64,000 nt of DNA from the NCBI GenBank assembly GCA_022842785.1, contig JALHOW010000001.1:682001-746000 (forward strand), written 5' to 3'. Positions within the stretch are counted from its first letter, which is position 1, and each line of letters opens with the position of its first letter. The notes beneath the pieces are model-generated. The model saw only the letters and a program-made list of their open reading frames with translations, ran no database searches and was not told the origin of the DNA. This DNA comes from Hyphomicrobiaceae bacterium. GTDB taxonomy: Bacteria; Pseudomonadota; Alphaproteobacteria; Rhizobiales; Hyphomicrobiaceae. Positions 1-8,773 of this stretch are shown here, one piece after another. The translations under genes were made by a program, and so were the position numbers.

Positions 1-434
1 GGTTCGGCCTCGGCAATCCGAGCATCATCTTCGTGCTGGTACATGCCGTGCTGTGGTCGGTGGCGCTCAATACGCACGGCGGTTTCCGCGCGGTGAGCCC
101 GACGTGGCGCATGGTCGGGCAGAACTATGGCCTCAGCAAAGTCGGCTATGTCGTTCGAATTCTCATTCCCGGCGCCTTCCCGAGCATTCTGACCGGCCTC
201 AAGATTGGCTGGGCGTTCGCTTGGCGCACGCTCATTGCGGCGGAACTCGTGTTCGGCGCCAGCGGCGGCGACGGCGGCCTCGGCTGGTACATCTTCCAGC
301 ACAAGAACCAGCTCGACATCCCGAGCGTGTTTGCGGGCCTGTTGACCGTGATCATCTTCGGTCTGGTGGTCGAGAATGTCGTGTTCCGCATGATCGAGCG
401 CAGCACCGTGCAGCGCTGGGGTATGCAGACGTAG
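1..434 (+). CDS. ABC transporter permease, NitT/TauT type (5' truncated by window edge)
   Basis: The reading frame is open from the window edge (codons in phase from base 3) and stops at 434, so only the last ~144 residues are present. The visible part is hydrophobic and carries the binding-protein-dependent permease domain of the SsuC/TauC group. It starts in a membrane segment with GLGNPSIIF and includes the EAA-type loop region around LTGLKIGWAFAWRTLIAAEL. Such permeases pair with an ATPase and a periplasmic binding protein for nitrate, sulfonates, thiamine precursors or aromatic acids. The substrate cannot be read here because the partner genes lie outside the window. It converges on the sensor kinase with a 21-bp gap. 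Confidence 0.88.
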   Translation, partial: FGLGNPSIIFVLVHAVLWSVALNTHGGFRAVSPTWRMVGQNYGLSKVGYVVRILIPGAFPSILTGLKIGWAFAWRTLIAAELVFGASGGDGGLGWYIFQHKNQLDIPSVFAGLLTVIIFGLVVENVVFRMIERSTVQRWGMQT

Positions 435-455
435 ACCGATCGAAGCTGGCGACGG

Positions 456-2603
456 TCAGGGCCCTTCGAGTGGAAACGCGAGCGTCGCCTTCACGCCGTC
501 CTGCGCGTACGCGACGTTGGCGGTGCCACCGAGTTGCGACGCACTGGCCGCAATGAGGCGACTGCCGAACCCTTTGCGCGCGGGCTCGCCGACAGGAGGG
601 CCGCCGGTCTCGGACCAGTGCAGGCTGATCGACCCACCCTCTTTGATCCACGCGATAGCGACTTTTCCGGATGTCGTGCTCAACGCGCCGTACTTTGCAG
701 CATTCGTCGCAAGCTCGTGCAGTACGAGCGCCAGGGTGACCGCGCCATTGGGCCTGATCACGATGGATGGCCCCTGGACCGCCACCTGGCCTTTGAAATT
801 CTCGAAGGGGGAGAGCGCCACCGCGACGAGATCCGCAAGATCGACGCCTTGCCACAGGGCGGTCGTCAGCAGCGAATGGGCGCGCGCCAATGCATCGAGA
901 CGGCCGACGAAGGCGCTGTTGAAGGCCTTCGGCTCGTTCGTCTGCCGAAGTGTCTGGGACGCAATGGATTGCACGATCGCGAGCGTATTCTTCACGCGAT
1001 GATTGAGTTCGTCGATGAAGAGGTTCTTCTGTCGTTCGGTCTGCTTGCGCTCGGTGATGTCGACAAACACACCGACGCATCCGCGCACGCTGCCATTGCC
1101 AGCGAAGAGGGGCGACACGGACTCGTGCAGCGTCATGGTCCGCCCGTCGGTGAACACGACCTCCATCTCCTCACCGTGGATCGGCGTGCCGAGCCGCGCG
1201 CACCGCTGCATGGGCAGCTCGTGGCTCGCGAACTCCTGACCGCCGGAATACACCTTGAATGGCAAAGCGCCGGCATTGCGGCCGGTCTTGGAGACATTGC
1301 TGCCTTCGGGTAGAGCGAGCATGCTCGCGCCGGTTTTGTTGCTCAGGATCTCGGTGCATTCGCGGTCGCGCGCGATGAACACGCCGACTGGAAGGGCGTC
1401 GAGCAAAGCCTCCTGCTCTTCGAGCCGGTTCTTCAGATCTTCGTTGAGAACGGCGATCCTGGTCTCGGCCGCGTGGTGGTCTGTGACATCGATGGCCACT
1501 CCGCCCGTCAGAACGCCATCGGGATCGGGAATGGCAAATTTGCTGACGATCGAGTGGTGCAGCAACCCATCCGACTGCCATAGCGCCTCGACGACACGCG
1601 CGCCGCCGGCGTCCTTGTGCGCCCGCGCGTCGTTCTCGCGGAACTGCTGAGCTGTCTCGCGCGGGAAGATGTCATCGTCCGTGCGGCCGATGAGCTGCTC
1701 CTGCGATGAGCCGAAAGCGCGGAACGCCGCTTCGTTCGCGAAAATGTAGCGACCTGCGTCGTCCTTGATCCAGGCGAGACCCGGCAGATGGTGCATGAAG
1801 CGAGCAAACCGCTCCTCGCTCCGGCGCAGGGCCTGATTGGCGCGCGCCTCCTCCGTCATGTCGATATTCACGCCAATGAGACCGAGGAAATCGCCTGATG
1901 GCGCATAGTGTGCCTGGGCATCGGTCCTGATGAAGCGATATTCGCCCCGATGATCGCGCAGGCGCATTTGGATCGTGAGGCCGGATCTGCTGGCCAGCGC
2001 TTTCTGTACGGCGGCGTCGACTTGATTGACGTCGTCAGGATGAATGTTCCCGCGCCAGTCGTAGTCCGGAAGCGCATCGCTCGAGAGGCCCCAGAATTCG
2101 CGAAGTCGGCGATTGAGATGCACGCACTTGCCCATCGCATCGCTCATCCAGAGCATGACCGGGGCGCTCTCGGACATGAGCCGCATGCGATCTTCAGTTT
2201 CGCGCAACGCCGCCAGGCTGCGCTTCTGCTCGGTAATGTCGATGCAGGTATTCACATATCCGCTGAAGGCGCCTTCGGGGGAGCGCATCGGCACGCCCAG
2301 ATTCCGGAACCAGCAGTAAGCGCCATCATGGCGCCGCAGGCGGAACTCGAGCGAGAACGCCTCGCGCGTACCAAAGTGCGTGGCGTATTGGGCAACGCAG
2401 CTCTCCCGATCGTCGGGTTGAACATTCTCGGCCCAGCCCGAGCCGAGTTCCTGGGCGAGTGGGCGCCCCACGAAATCGGTCCACGGCTTATTGAACCAGA
2501 TGGCCTGCTGATCGGCGCCGCTGGCCCACATCGGAACAGCTGTGGCACTGGCGATGTGCTGAAGGATCAGTTGGTCGGGTAACTCAGGCGAGTCATGGGG
2601 CAT
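456..2603 (-). CDS. Multi-PAS sensor histidine kinase, HWE family
   Basis: A 715-residue cytoplasmic kinase with no membrane segment or signal peptide. Four PAS/PAC modules follow each other at about 15-130, 140-260, 265-385 and 400-515, each ending in a D-I/V/M-T-E/D type PAC end. The transmitter begins near 520 with the H-box ELNHRVKNTLAIVQSIA, which has the phospho-acceptor His, then HELATNAAKYGALS (N box) and the LHWSETGGPPV stretch that gives the HWE family its name. The ATG at 2603 is preferred because it overlaps the response regulator stop by 11 bp, which suggests translational coupling. A longer in-frame start at 2681 would lie inside the regulator. The PAS ligands are unknown. HWE kinases in alphaproteobacteria often serve light sensing or the general stress response. 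Confidence 0.93.
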   Translation of the reverse strand: MPHDSPELPDQLILQHIASATAVPMWASGADQQAIWFNKPWTDFVGRPLAQELGSGWAENVQPDDRESCVAQYATHFGTREAFSLEFRLRRHDGAYCWFRNLGVPMRSPEGAFSGYVNTCIDITEQKRSLAALRETEDRMRLMSESAPVMLWMSDAMGKCVHLNRRLREFWGLSSDALPDYDWRGNIHPDDVNQVDAAVQKALASRSGLTIQMRLRDHRGEYRFIRTDAQAHYAPSGDFLGLIGVNIDMTEEARANQALRRSEERFARFMHHLPGLAWIKDDAGRYIFANEAAFRAFGSSQEQLIGRTDDDIFPRETAQQFRENDARAHKDAGGARVVEALWQSDGLLHHSIVSKFAIPDPDGVLTGGVAIDVTDHHAAETRIAVLNEDLKNRLEEQEALLDALPVGVFIARDRECTEILSNKTGASMLALPEGSNVSKTGRNAGALPFKVYSGGQEFASHELPMQRCARLGTPIHGEEMEVVFTDGRTMTLHESVSPLFAGNGSVRGCVGVFVDITERKQTERQKNLFIDELNHRVKNTLAIVQSIASQTLRQTNEPKAFNSAFVGRLDALARAHSLLTTALWQGVDLADLVAVALSPFENFKGQVAVQGPSIVIRPNGAVTLALVLHELATNAAKYGALSTTSGKVAIAWIKEGGSISLHWSETGGPPVGEPARKGFGSRLIAASASQLGGTANVAYAQDGVKATLAFPLEGP

Positions 2604-2958
2604 GGCGCGCCTCCAGTATCGCGCCGACAAGGGGCCTGAGCGCGTCCGGACTGCACGGCTTGTCGAGAACCGGGGCAGCAATACCGGGCGGCAGCGTGCG
2701 CTGTCCGTAGCCTGTTACGAAGATGATCGGGATGCCGCGCGCCGCGATCCGCTGCGCGACCGGATCGATGCGTGCGCCGCCGAGGTTCATATCCAGCAGT
2801 GCCAGGTCGAAGTCCGTCTCGGCCAGCACGAGCGCATCGTCCAGCCGGCCCGCCATGCCGACGACGAGACACCCCATGTCCTCGAGCATATCCTGCATGT
2901 CGAGGGCGAGAAGTGCTTCATCTTCAACAAGGATCAGTCGCGCGCCCCTTACCCCCAT
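2593..2958 (-). CDS. Single-domain response regulator (receiver only)
   Basis: A 121-residue CheY-like receiver. It has the acidic pair E12/D13 in LILVEDE, phospho-acceptor Asp56 in LALLDMNLGG, Thr82 and Lys100 in VLDKP. There is no output domain. The start at 2958 has a strong purine-rich ribosome site (complement AGGGGAAGGGGAA) just upstream. Longer open frame to 3126 lacks similarity to receivers and was not used. It is the first gene of a two-gene unit with the HWE kinase, whose start codon lies inside the end of this gene. Receiver-only partners of HWE kinases usually act as phosphate sinks or relays. The sequence gives no direct hint of the downstream target. Confidence 0.9.
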   Translation of the reverse strand: MGVRGARLILVEDEALLALDMQDMLEDMGCLVVGMAGRLDDALVLAETDFDLALLDMNLGGARIDPVAQRIAARGIPIIFVTGYGQRTLPPGIAAPVLDKPCSPDALRPLVGAILEARHAP

Positions 2959-3171
2959 TTCCCCTTCCCCTCGTCGGCGATGACCCGCATGGCGGGTACG
3001 GATCAAATCTTCGCAATATCGAACTGACCAAATAAAACGCGCGGCGGGCCCATTGGTTCCACATGGCGTGGCTAGGCCGCGCCACTGCACGGGCATGGGA
3101 GTGCCCGCGCTCAGGCGCTGGCGCACGCGCCGCGTACTCGTCGGCCGCCGCTATCTATGGGCGTCGCCGCC

Positions 3172-4029
3172 TCAGCTTATGAACTGCTTGGCGTGCGTAT
3201 CGTAATCCTGGTAGCCGAGCGTCGAGCGGAACTCGGCGGGCGTGAGCGCACCCTCTGCCTCGGCCTTCCCGGCCTTGAGTGCCGCAAGGCCCGCCTTCAT
3301 GCCCGCAATGGCCGGCGAGAGCATTCCCGTCGGATAGGTGCCGATCTTGAAGCCGAGTTCGGCGGCGCGCGTCTGGCCCGGCGTCTCGCGTGGTGCACCC
3401 GGCGACAGCACGGCGAAGGAGGGCCGGCCGCCGGCCGCTGCAACGGCACGCCGGACTTCACCCTCGTCAGCAGGTGAGTCGAGAAACAGGATGTCGGCGC
3501 CCTCGGCGACAAACATCTCGATGCGAGCGACAGCCTCGTCGATGCCGGCGGTCGGGCGGCAGTCGGTGCGCGCCATGACCAGAATGCCGGAATCCTTGGC
3601 GGCCTGGACAGCCGCACGGATCTTCATGCGCGCTTCCTCGCGTGGCAGGCAGGGCTTGCCGCCCGCTGTGAGCGCGCGCGGCGTGATCTTGTCCTCGATG
3701 AGGATGGCGGCGGCGCCGGCACGGCCATAAGCACGCACGGTGCGCTGTACGTTCATGGCATTGCCGTAGCCGTGATCACCGTCGGCAAGCACCAGCAGAT
3801 CAGGTGCCGCGCCGCGCACCATGTTGAAGGAGTCGAACATCTCCGCGAAGGAAATGAGGTCGAGATCGGGCCCGCCGAGCCGGCTTGCGGCAACGCATGA
3901 GCCCGAGAGGAACGCTGTCTGAAATCCGGCGCCGGTGGTGAGCTTGGCGCTAAGGCCGTCCCATACGGCCGGCATGACGACAAACTCGGGTTTGGCGAGG
4001 AGGGCACGCATGCGGGCGGGAGCGTTCAT
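3172..4029 (-). CDS. Isocitrate lyase / PEP mutase superfamily protein
   Basis: A 285-residue protein of the ICL/PEPM TIM-barrel superfamily. It shows the Mg2+-binding LADGDHGYGN, the IEDK strand and MARTD. The flexible loop that in true isocitrate and methylisocitrate lyases holds the catalytic K-K/R-C-G-H motif is replaced by a stretch around GGKPCLPREEAR. A C-C lyase or decarboxylase of the oxaloacetate decarboxylase or dimethylmalate lyase kind is therefore more likely than a glyoxylate-cycle enzyme. The start at 4029 (MNAPARM) fits the family N-terminus. A longer frame to 4134 adds an unrelated, Cys-rich leader. No clear ribosome site is visible. A second superfamily member lies at 29789-30637. 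Confidence 0.88.
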   Translation of the reverse strand: MNAPARMRALLAKPEFVVMPAVWDGLSAKLTTGAGFQTAFLSGSCVAASRLGGPDLDLISFAEMFDSFNMVRGAAPDLLVLADGDHGYGNAMNVQRTVRAYGRAGAAAILIEDKITPRALTAGGKPCLPREEARMKIRAAVQAAKDSGILVMARTDCRPTAGIDEAVARIEMFVAEGADILFLDSPADEGEVRRAVAAAGGRPSFAVLSPGAPRETPGQTRAAELGFKIGTYPTGMLSPAIAGMKAGLAALKAGKAEAEGALTPAEFRSTLGYQDYDTHAKQFIS

Positions 4030-4153
4030 GTCGGAGCACTTTCTGGAGGGATGTATTGTGGAACTTGGCGGATATGCCGCGCAGAGATCTGGCAGGCCGC
4101 AAGCATTTTGGCCGGCAGTGCAGTGCAGCAGCAAGCGGGAAGTCAGCAGGACG

Positions 4154-4540
4154 TCAGGCGACGACCTTGATGTAGGTGTCCTTGCGCACGATCTGGTCGC
4201 CGCGGAATGTGTAAAGGTCGCAGCCGAGCCATTCCTGCTTTTCGCCGGTCGTCAGCGTCGCCGTCCGGTGCCATTCGGTGACTGCGCGGTTGCCGACGAC
4301 GTACTCAGCGGTGTGCTTCCACTTCACGTCCGGGCTGCTCGCGAACAAGCTCTCGAAGAAGGCGCGAATTTCGGCCTTGCCTTTGTAGGTGCGTCCCCAG
4401 ACGTCGGGGCCCTTGGCATTGCGGAACTCGCCGTCGTCGGCGAACGAGTTCACGATCGCGTCGACGTCGCGGCGTGCGAAGGCAGCACCGATCTCACGAA
4501 CGCGTCCGTGAGTGACGGGCTCATCGACAATCTTCTGCAT
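4154..4540 (-). CDS. NTF2-like / SnoaL-like domain protein
   Basis: A 128-residue single-domain protein with the nuclear-transport-factor-2-like cone fold pattern: an N-terminal helix with a typical AFARRDVDAIVNSFADDGEF, then strands containing KGKAEIRAFFESLF and a C-terminal DGQ-like turn before KDTYIKV. Proteins of this fold are cyclases, isomerases, dehydratases or simple ligand-binding domains, so no reaction is assigned. The start at 4540 follows GGGAGGAG at good spacing; the longer frame upstream is not family-like. It lies 25 bp downstream of the serine hydrolase on the same strand and is probably cotranscribed with it. Confidence 0.85.
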   Translation of the reverse strand: MQKIVDEPVTHGRVREIGAAFARRDVDAIVNSFADDGEFRNAKGPDVWGRTYKGKAEIRAFFESLFASSPDVKWKHTAEYVVGNRAVTEWHRTATLTTGEKQEWLGCDLYTFRGDQIVRKDTYIKVVA

Positions 4541-4565
4541 GATGCTCCTCCCGTTGATGCACGAC

Positions 4566-5699
4566 TTACGTGAGCGCGGCCATGAGCCGCTTGAAGAAAC
4601 CGTCCGTCTTGGTCTTGTCAATCCAGCGGACCACCGCGACGAGTTCCTGAGAGGGCGCAACCCAGATCAGGTTCGTGCCGGCACCCAATGCGAACCAGCT
4701 ATCTGCAGGCGCGCTCGGATAGTTGCGCCCGCCGCGGTTCAACCACCAGAGAAAGCCGTAGCCCTCGTTCGTGGCCGAGGGTGCGAGTGACTGCGCCATC
4801 CAACCCTCCGGGAGAAGCTGGCGAGATCCCCAGCGCCCGTTGTTGGCGACGAGAAGGCCGACGCGCGCGTGATCGCGTGTGGGGATGAAGAGACCGCCGC
4901 CCCAATGGCTGCCGCCCGAGACGGACTGGACCCGCTTGCCGCCGACTTCTGTCCACGACGTCGAGTAGCCGTGCCACTCCCAGTCCTCCGAGGCGCCGAT
5001 AGGCTCCATGATGCGCTCGCGCAGCACGTCCGGAAGTGCCCGGCCGAAACGCTGCAACAAGGCGAACGCCAGGACGTTTACGCGCACGTCGTTGTATTCG
5101 TAGTACGCGCCGGGCGCTTGCCGCTCGCGTAGCTCGCCCTTGTGCTTGTTGTTTTCAGCCCCGCCGACCTGGCGGAAGTGATCCACCTGATCGGATTTCT
5201 CCCAGAGTTCGCCATTCCATTCGGAGGACTGCGTGAGCAGGTGCCGCCATGTGATTTGGCCGTTGTGCGGCCCGTCGAAATGACCAGTCTTCACGCTCGC
5301 GCCGACGCGCTCATCCACGCTGCCGATCAAGCCGTCCCCGATAGCGAGTCCGGTGAGCATTGAGAGATAGCTCTTGGCGACGCTGAACGTGACATCGGCG
5401 CGGCGTGTGTCGCCCCATTCGGCGAAGACGCGGCCGCGCTTCATGATCATGCCGGCCGGGCCGCCGCGCGGGCGGACGATGCCGGTGATATCGCTCCAGG
5501 GGCCCGTCTCATTCCATTCGACATTTCCGACGTAGCGGCCGTCCGGATAGTAGAGCGAGCGGGGCCAGGGGCTCTCGGACGCCTCGGCCCAGGCAATGGC
5601 AGCTTCGAGCTTTTCCGCATCAAAGCCCGCGCCGGCGGAGGAGACGGCCTCCCACGCTGCATCTTCGGACGGGGGGAAATAGGCTGTTTGCTCGGACAC
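4566..5699 (-). CDS. Serine hydrolase, class C beta-lactamase / penicillin-binding fold
   Basis: A 377-residue beta-lactamase-family serine hydrolase. The nucleophile motif SxxK is SVAK at about 106-109 in VTFSVAKSYLSM. A Tyr/Asn-containing second motif lies at about 199-203 (YYEYND). The third motif region is near WFALGAGTNLIW. The family includes esterases, 6-aminohexanoate-dimer hydrolases and D-aminopeptidases; the substrate is not evident. GTG at 5699 is preferred as start because GGGAG precedes it at good spacing, whereas the ATG at 5777 adds 26 residues without family character. No signal peptide is seen, so it probably acts in the cytoplasm. It lies 129 bp downstream of the CHAT gene and 25 bp upstream of the NTF2-like gene. 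Confidence 0.9.
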   Translation of the reverse strand: MSEQTAYFPPSEDAAWEAVSSAGAGFDAEKLEAAIAWAEASESPWPRSLYYPDGRYVGNVEWNETGPWSDITGIVRPRGGPAGMIMKRGRVFAEWGDTRRADVTFSVAKSYLSMLTGLAIGDGLIGSVDERVGASVKTGHFDGPHNGQITWRHLLTQSSEWNGELWEKSDQVDHFRQVGGAENNKHKGELRERQAPGAYYEYNDVRVNVLAFALLQRFGRALPDVLRERIMEPIGASEDWEWHGYSTSWTEVGGKRVQSVSGGSHWGGGLFIPTRDHARVGLLVANNGRWGSRQLLPEGWMAQSLAPSATNEGYGFLWWLNRGGRNYPSAPADSWFALGAGTNLIWVAPSQELVAVVRWIDKTKTDGFFKRLMAALT

Positions 5700-5828
5700 G
5701 AGGGCGCTCCCGTTTGTTGGCGGCCGCCGAAGGCGGTGGTGCTGGGCAATGCTCGGACAAGCGGACAGCGAAGGCAAGTGAGCTTGCAGGCATGGCTCAT
5801 CGCCGAGGGCGAAAGGGCCTGTTGGCCC

Positions 5829-8636
5829 TCAGTATCCCGTGTGGACGAAACCGGCCCAGAAGTAAGGATGCGCAAAGGGACGGGCGACCGTGGTGGGGGC
5901 CGCATCTTTGGCGGCATCGTCGCCACGGGAAGGGAAGGGCGCGAGCCATTGGACGGCAGCGCTATTGCGCCCCCGCTTGAGGCCGTCAGCACTCATGGCC
6001 TCGGCGATGGTGGTGGCGTGGCGACGCTCGATCCGGCCGAGGCCGGCAGCGCTCTGAACATAGGCGTCGATCTCGGTGTTGGTTGCCTGCCGCAGCCACG
6101 CCTGCGCGCGGTGGAGCGCGGTCGCCGGGGGCAGCCGCTCGCCGATATGCAACTCGTAGAAGCGGGCCATGAGAAGCGCCGTTGCGGCATCGGAGACGGG
6201 CCAGAGCGTGCCGAGCACGCCAACGGCGCCGAGGGCCAGGAAGGCGCTGGGTAGCCCGACGAACTCGTCGGGATTGCGTGTGATTTCGGAGAGACCGGTC
6301 TCGCAGGCGGAGAGGACCACGAGGCGCGGATTTCCAAGCCCCTCGACGTCGAGCAGGCGACCGACACTGAGACGCGCAAAATCATGCATGATCAGGGCGG
6401 ACTGGCGTACGTCCGCCCACGTGAATGTGCCATGCGACGCGAAGTGCCAATGACTTCGCCCCTTGAGAGCGGCGAGCACTGCATCGAGTGTGGCGGCCTC
6501 CCGCACGAGCAGGGAACGCGCGTTGTCAGGAAAGTGCGTTGCGACGAGTGCGCCTTCCAGTTCCGATCCCGGTAGGTCGCCCGTCGGGTTGGTCACCGCC
6601 ACCAGGCTCGCAGCGTCCGACTTCCCGGCGCGATCGCGCACGGCCGCAAGCGCCGCGAGACTCGGTGTGACGGTGATCTCGTATGTATCGCCGAGGCGTC
6701 GCTTACTGACCGGATCTTGTGCGAGCGCGAGCGGCAGGACGCCAAGCCAGCCAGAGGGCACCCATACGAGTGGCGCGCCCGCTTTCACGCCTTGCGCTTT
6801 CAGCGTGTCGTCGAGCTCGCCGCCGAACATGCGCCAAAGTGCAGGGCCGAGGTCTTCGATCGCGGACATCCATTGCGGCCAGCGCTTCTCCTTTTCCTCG
6901 CCCTCGAAGTAGTTGGCGAAGTAGGCACCGACCCAGCCCCCACCCGTCGTGCCATCGGGGCCTGCAAGGAGCGTGGAGAGGCGTTCGGGTGTGAGCTCGG
7001 GCAGGTCGATGACCGTCGCCTTGGGATCGGCGGTGCCGCTCACCACGATCAGACGGCCTCCGAGAGCCGTGACGATCGGAATGGCAACGGCTCCGCCAGC
7101 CGCCGCAATGCGCCGCGCCTCGGTCAGTGCGACGGCGCTCCGATCATCGCTTGTGCCGCTGGCTGTCACGAAGGTGAGAAGCTCGCGCCGGAGCGTGACG
7201 AGCTGCTCGATGGCTGCGGCGCGGGTGGTGCCGGCGGCGGACTCCACAGCCGCCTGCGCGATACGGATGGCCGCGCGCAGGGTTTCAAGGCGTGCGCGAC
7301 TCTCTGCTGAAAGCTCGAGTGTCTGCAGTCTGAGCGAGACGGACAACAGGCGCGCGCGGCTTTCATCGGCGAGTGCAATGGCCGTGTCGACGGCGCCGCG
7401 CTCGATGGCCCCGAGGGCCGCCTCCGCGAAGAGTGGTCCGGCATCGGCAATGAGCGATCGTGCTTCGGTCTCGTCGAAACCCTGACCGAAGAGCACGAGG
7501 AAGGCTTCGCGCGCGCTCTGATGCACGCTTTCTGCGTCGCTCCACTCACCTGCCCGGAGCAGTACACTGCCGAGAGCACGTCCGGTGCGCATATGCTCGT
7601 GAGGAAATGCATCGCGCGTAAAGATCGATAGCGCCGCCTCATAGGCCTCGATGGCCAGCTCGCGATTGACGCCCGGGCGACCACGAAGACGCGTTGAATA
7701 GACGTTTCCGAGTGCGTTCTGGGCGCGCGCCCATTCCATGGGGTAGCCCGAACGCGTGAACACCGATAGGGCAGCATCGAGATGAGCGATCGACTGTTCC
7801 TCGTTCTCCGCTCGCTCGCCCTGACTGCGCGCAAGATAGACGGTCGCGAGATTGTAGTGCGCCGACGCCCATTCCCGCGGCACGCTCTCGCGCGTGAAGA
7901 CTTCGAGCGCGTTCTTGATATGCGCTATGGCGCGCTCTTGGTTGTCACCGCGCTCGCCACGAACGCGATTGCGATAGCTGGAGCCGAGATTGTTCTGTGC
8001 CATAGCCCAGAGCACCGGCGCGGCTTCGCGCGTGAAGACGGCGAGCGCGGCTTCTGTATGCGTGATGGCAGCTTCGAGATTGTCGGCGGGCGTTCCTCGA
8101 ATGCGGCTCTGGTGCACGACCGCGAGATTGTTCTGAAGGCGCGCCCATAACTCGAGTGTACTCTCACGCGTGAAAACGCGCAGCGCGGATTCGAAATGCG
8201 CAATGGCGCGCTCCTGGTTGTCCGCCCGCTCGCCGCGGATGCGCGCCCAGTAGGCGATGCCCATGTTGTTCTGGAGCGTGGCCCAGTTCTGCGGATCCTG
8301 CTCGAAGGTCCAGGCCGGCAACGCCGCCTCGAAATGCGCAATTGCGGCCTCGATGTTCTCGGCTCGGACACCCGTGGGGCGATTGATGTAGGCACTGGCA
8401 ATACCAAAGCGTAGTTCGGCAATGACGAGCGTGCGTTCGGCGGCAAGCGGCCATGGTTCGAGCGCACGCGACTCAGCGAGCAAGCGTTCCCCGATCGAGA
8501 TGCGCCGTTCGACGTCCTGGTCTTGTTGCCAGCCGGCGAACTGTTCCGCGAAATTGGGCGATTGAGATTGCGCGGGGCCGAGCGCGCTGGCGGCGAGCAT
8601 GAGGATGCCGAGAAGCCCCATCAATACGCGCCGCAT
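5829..8636 (-). CDS. Secreted TPR-like repeat plus CHAT-domain protein
   Basis: A 935-residue protein. Residues 1-25 form a signal peptide (hydrophobic core, then AQSQS), so it should be exported. Residues 98-373 are six tandem 46-residue TPR-like units, with a partial unit before them. A helical linker follows. The C-terminal ~330 residues are a CHAT domain, a caspase-clan peptidase fold, with the catalytic pair His735 (FASHGTF) and Cys778 (LSACETGL). Late landmarks include GTLWPVSD. CHAT proteins include separase-like and caspase-like proteases, some of which act in effector cascades such as CRISPR type III-E. Here the context is not a defence locus. The ATG at 8636 follows GGAGG. Substrate and activator are unknown. 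Confidence 0.9.
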   Translation of the reverse strand: MRRVLMGLLGILMLAASALGPAQSQSPNFAEQFAGWQQDQDVERRISIGERLLAESRALEPWPLAAERTLVIAELRFGIASAYINRPTGVRAENIEAAIAHFEAALPAWTFEQDPQNWATLQNNMGIAYWARIRGERADNQERAIAHFESALRVFTRESTLELWARLQNNLAVVHQSRIRGTPADNLEAAITHTEAALAVFTREAAPVLWAMAQNNLGSSYRNRVRGERGDNQERAIAHIKNALEVFTRESVPREWASAHYNLATVYLARSQGERAENEEQSIAHLDAALSVFTRSGYPMEWARAQNALGNVYSTRLRGRPGVNRELAIEAYEAALSIFTRDAFPHEHMRTGRALGSVLLRAGEWSDAESVHQSAREAFLVLFGQGFDETEARSLIADAGPLFAEAALGAIERGAVDTAIALADESRARLLSVSLRLQTLELSAESRARLETLRAAIRIAQAAVESAAGTTRAAAIEQLVTLRRELLTFVTASGTSDDRSAVALTEARRIAAAGGAVAIPIVTALGGRLIVVSGTADPKATVIDLPELTPERLSTLLAGPDGTTGGGWVGAYFANYFEGEEKEKRWPQWMSAIEDLGPALWRMFGGELDDTLKAQGVKAGAPLVWVPSGWLGVLPLALAQDPVSKRRLGDTYEITVTPSLAALAAVRDRAGKSDAASLVAVTNPTGDLPGSELEGALVATHFPDNARSLLVREAATLDAVLAALKGRSHWHFASHGTFTWADVRQSALIMHDFARLSVGRLLDVEGLGNPRLVVLSACETGLSEITRNPDEFVGLPSAFLALGAVGVLGTLWPVSDAATALLMARFYELHIGERLPPATALHRAQAWLRQATNTEIDAYVQSAAGLGRIERRHATTIAEAMSADGLKRGRNSAAVQWLAPFPSRGDDAAKDAAPTTVARPFAHPYFWAGFVHTGY
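7518..8345 (-). repeat. Six tandem 138-bp units encoding 46-residue repeats
   Basis: Within the CHAT gene, residues 98-373 divide exactly into six 46-residue units with no spacer. Each unit begins with A/S-I-x-x-x-x-x-A-L, continues with V/I-F-T-R (WTFE in the first), then a W-A-x-x-Q-N-N-L-G-like stretch, and mostly closes with RGERADNQE-like residues. A degenerate unit precedes at about 52-97. The period of 46 is longer than the canonical 34-residue TPR. Units differ at many positions, so they are old duplications rather than a recent expansion. Confidence 0.88.
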
Positions 8637-8773
8637 CGCGAACCTCCGTCGCCCACCTAGCCAGCGGGAGGAGATTGTGACGAGGTCGTGGCGCGACAAT
8701 GGCCTAAGGGCAGGCCGTTCGACATTCCATCTTCGTGCTGCCCACGTGCCACATCTGCAGGGGCAGGCGATCG

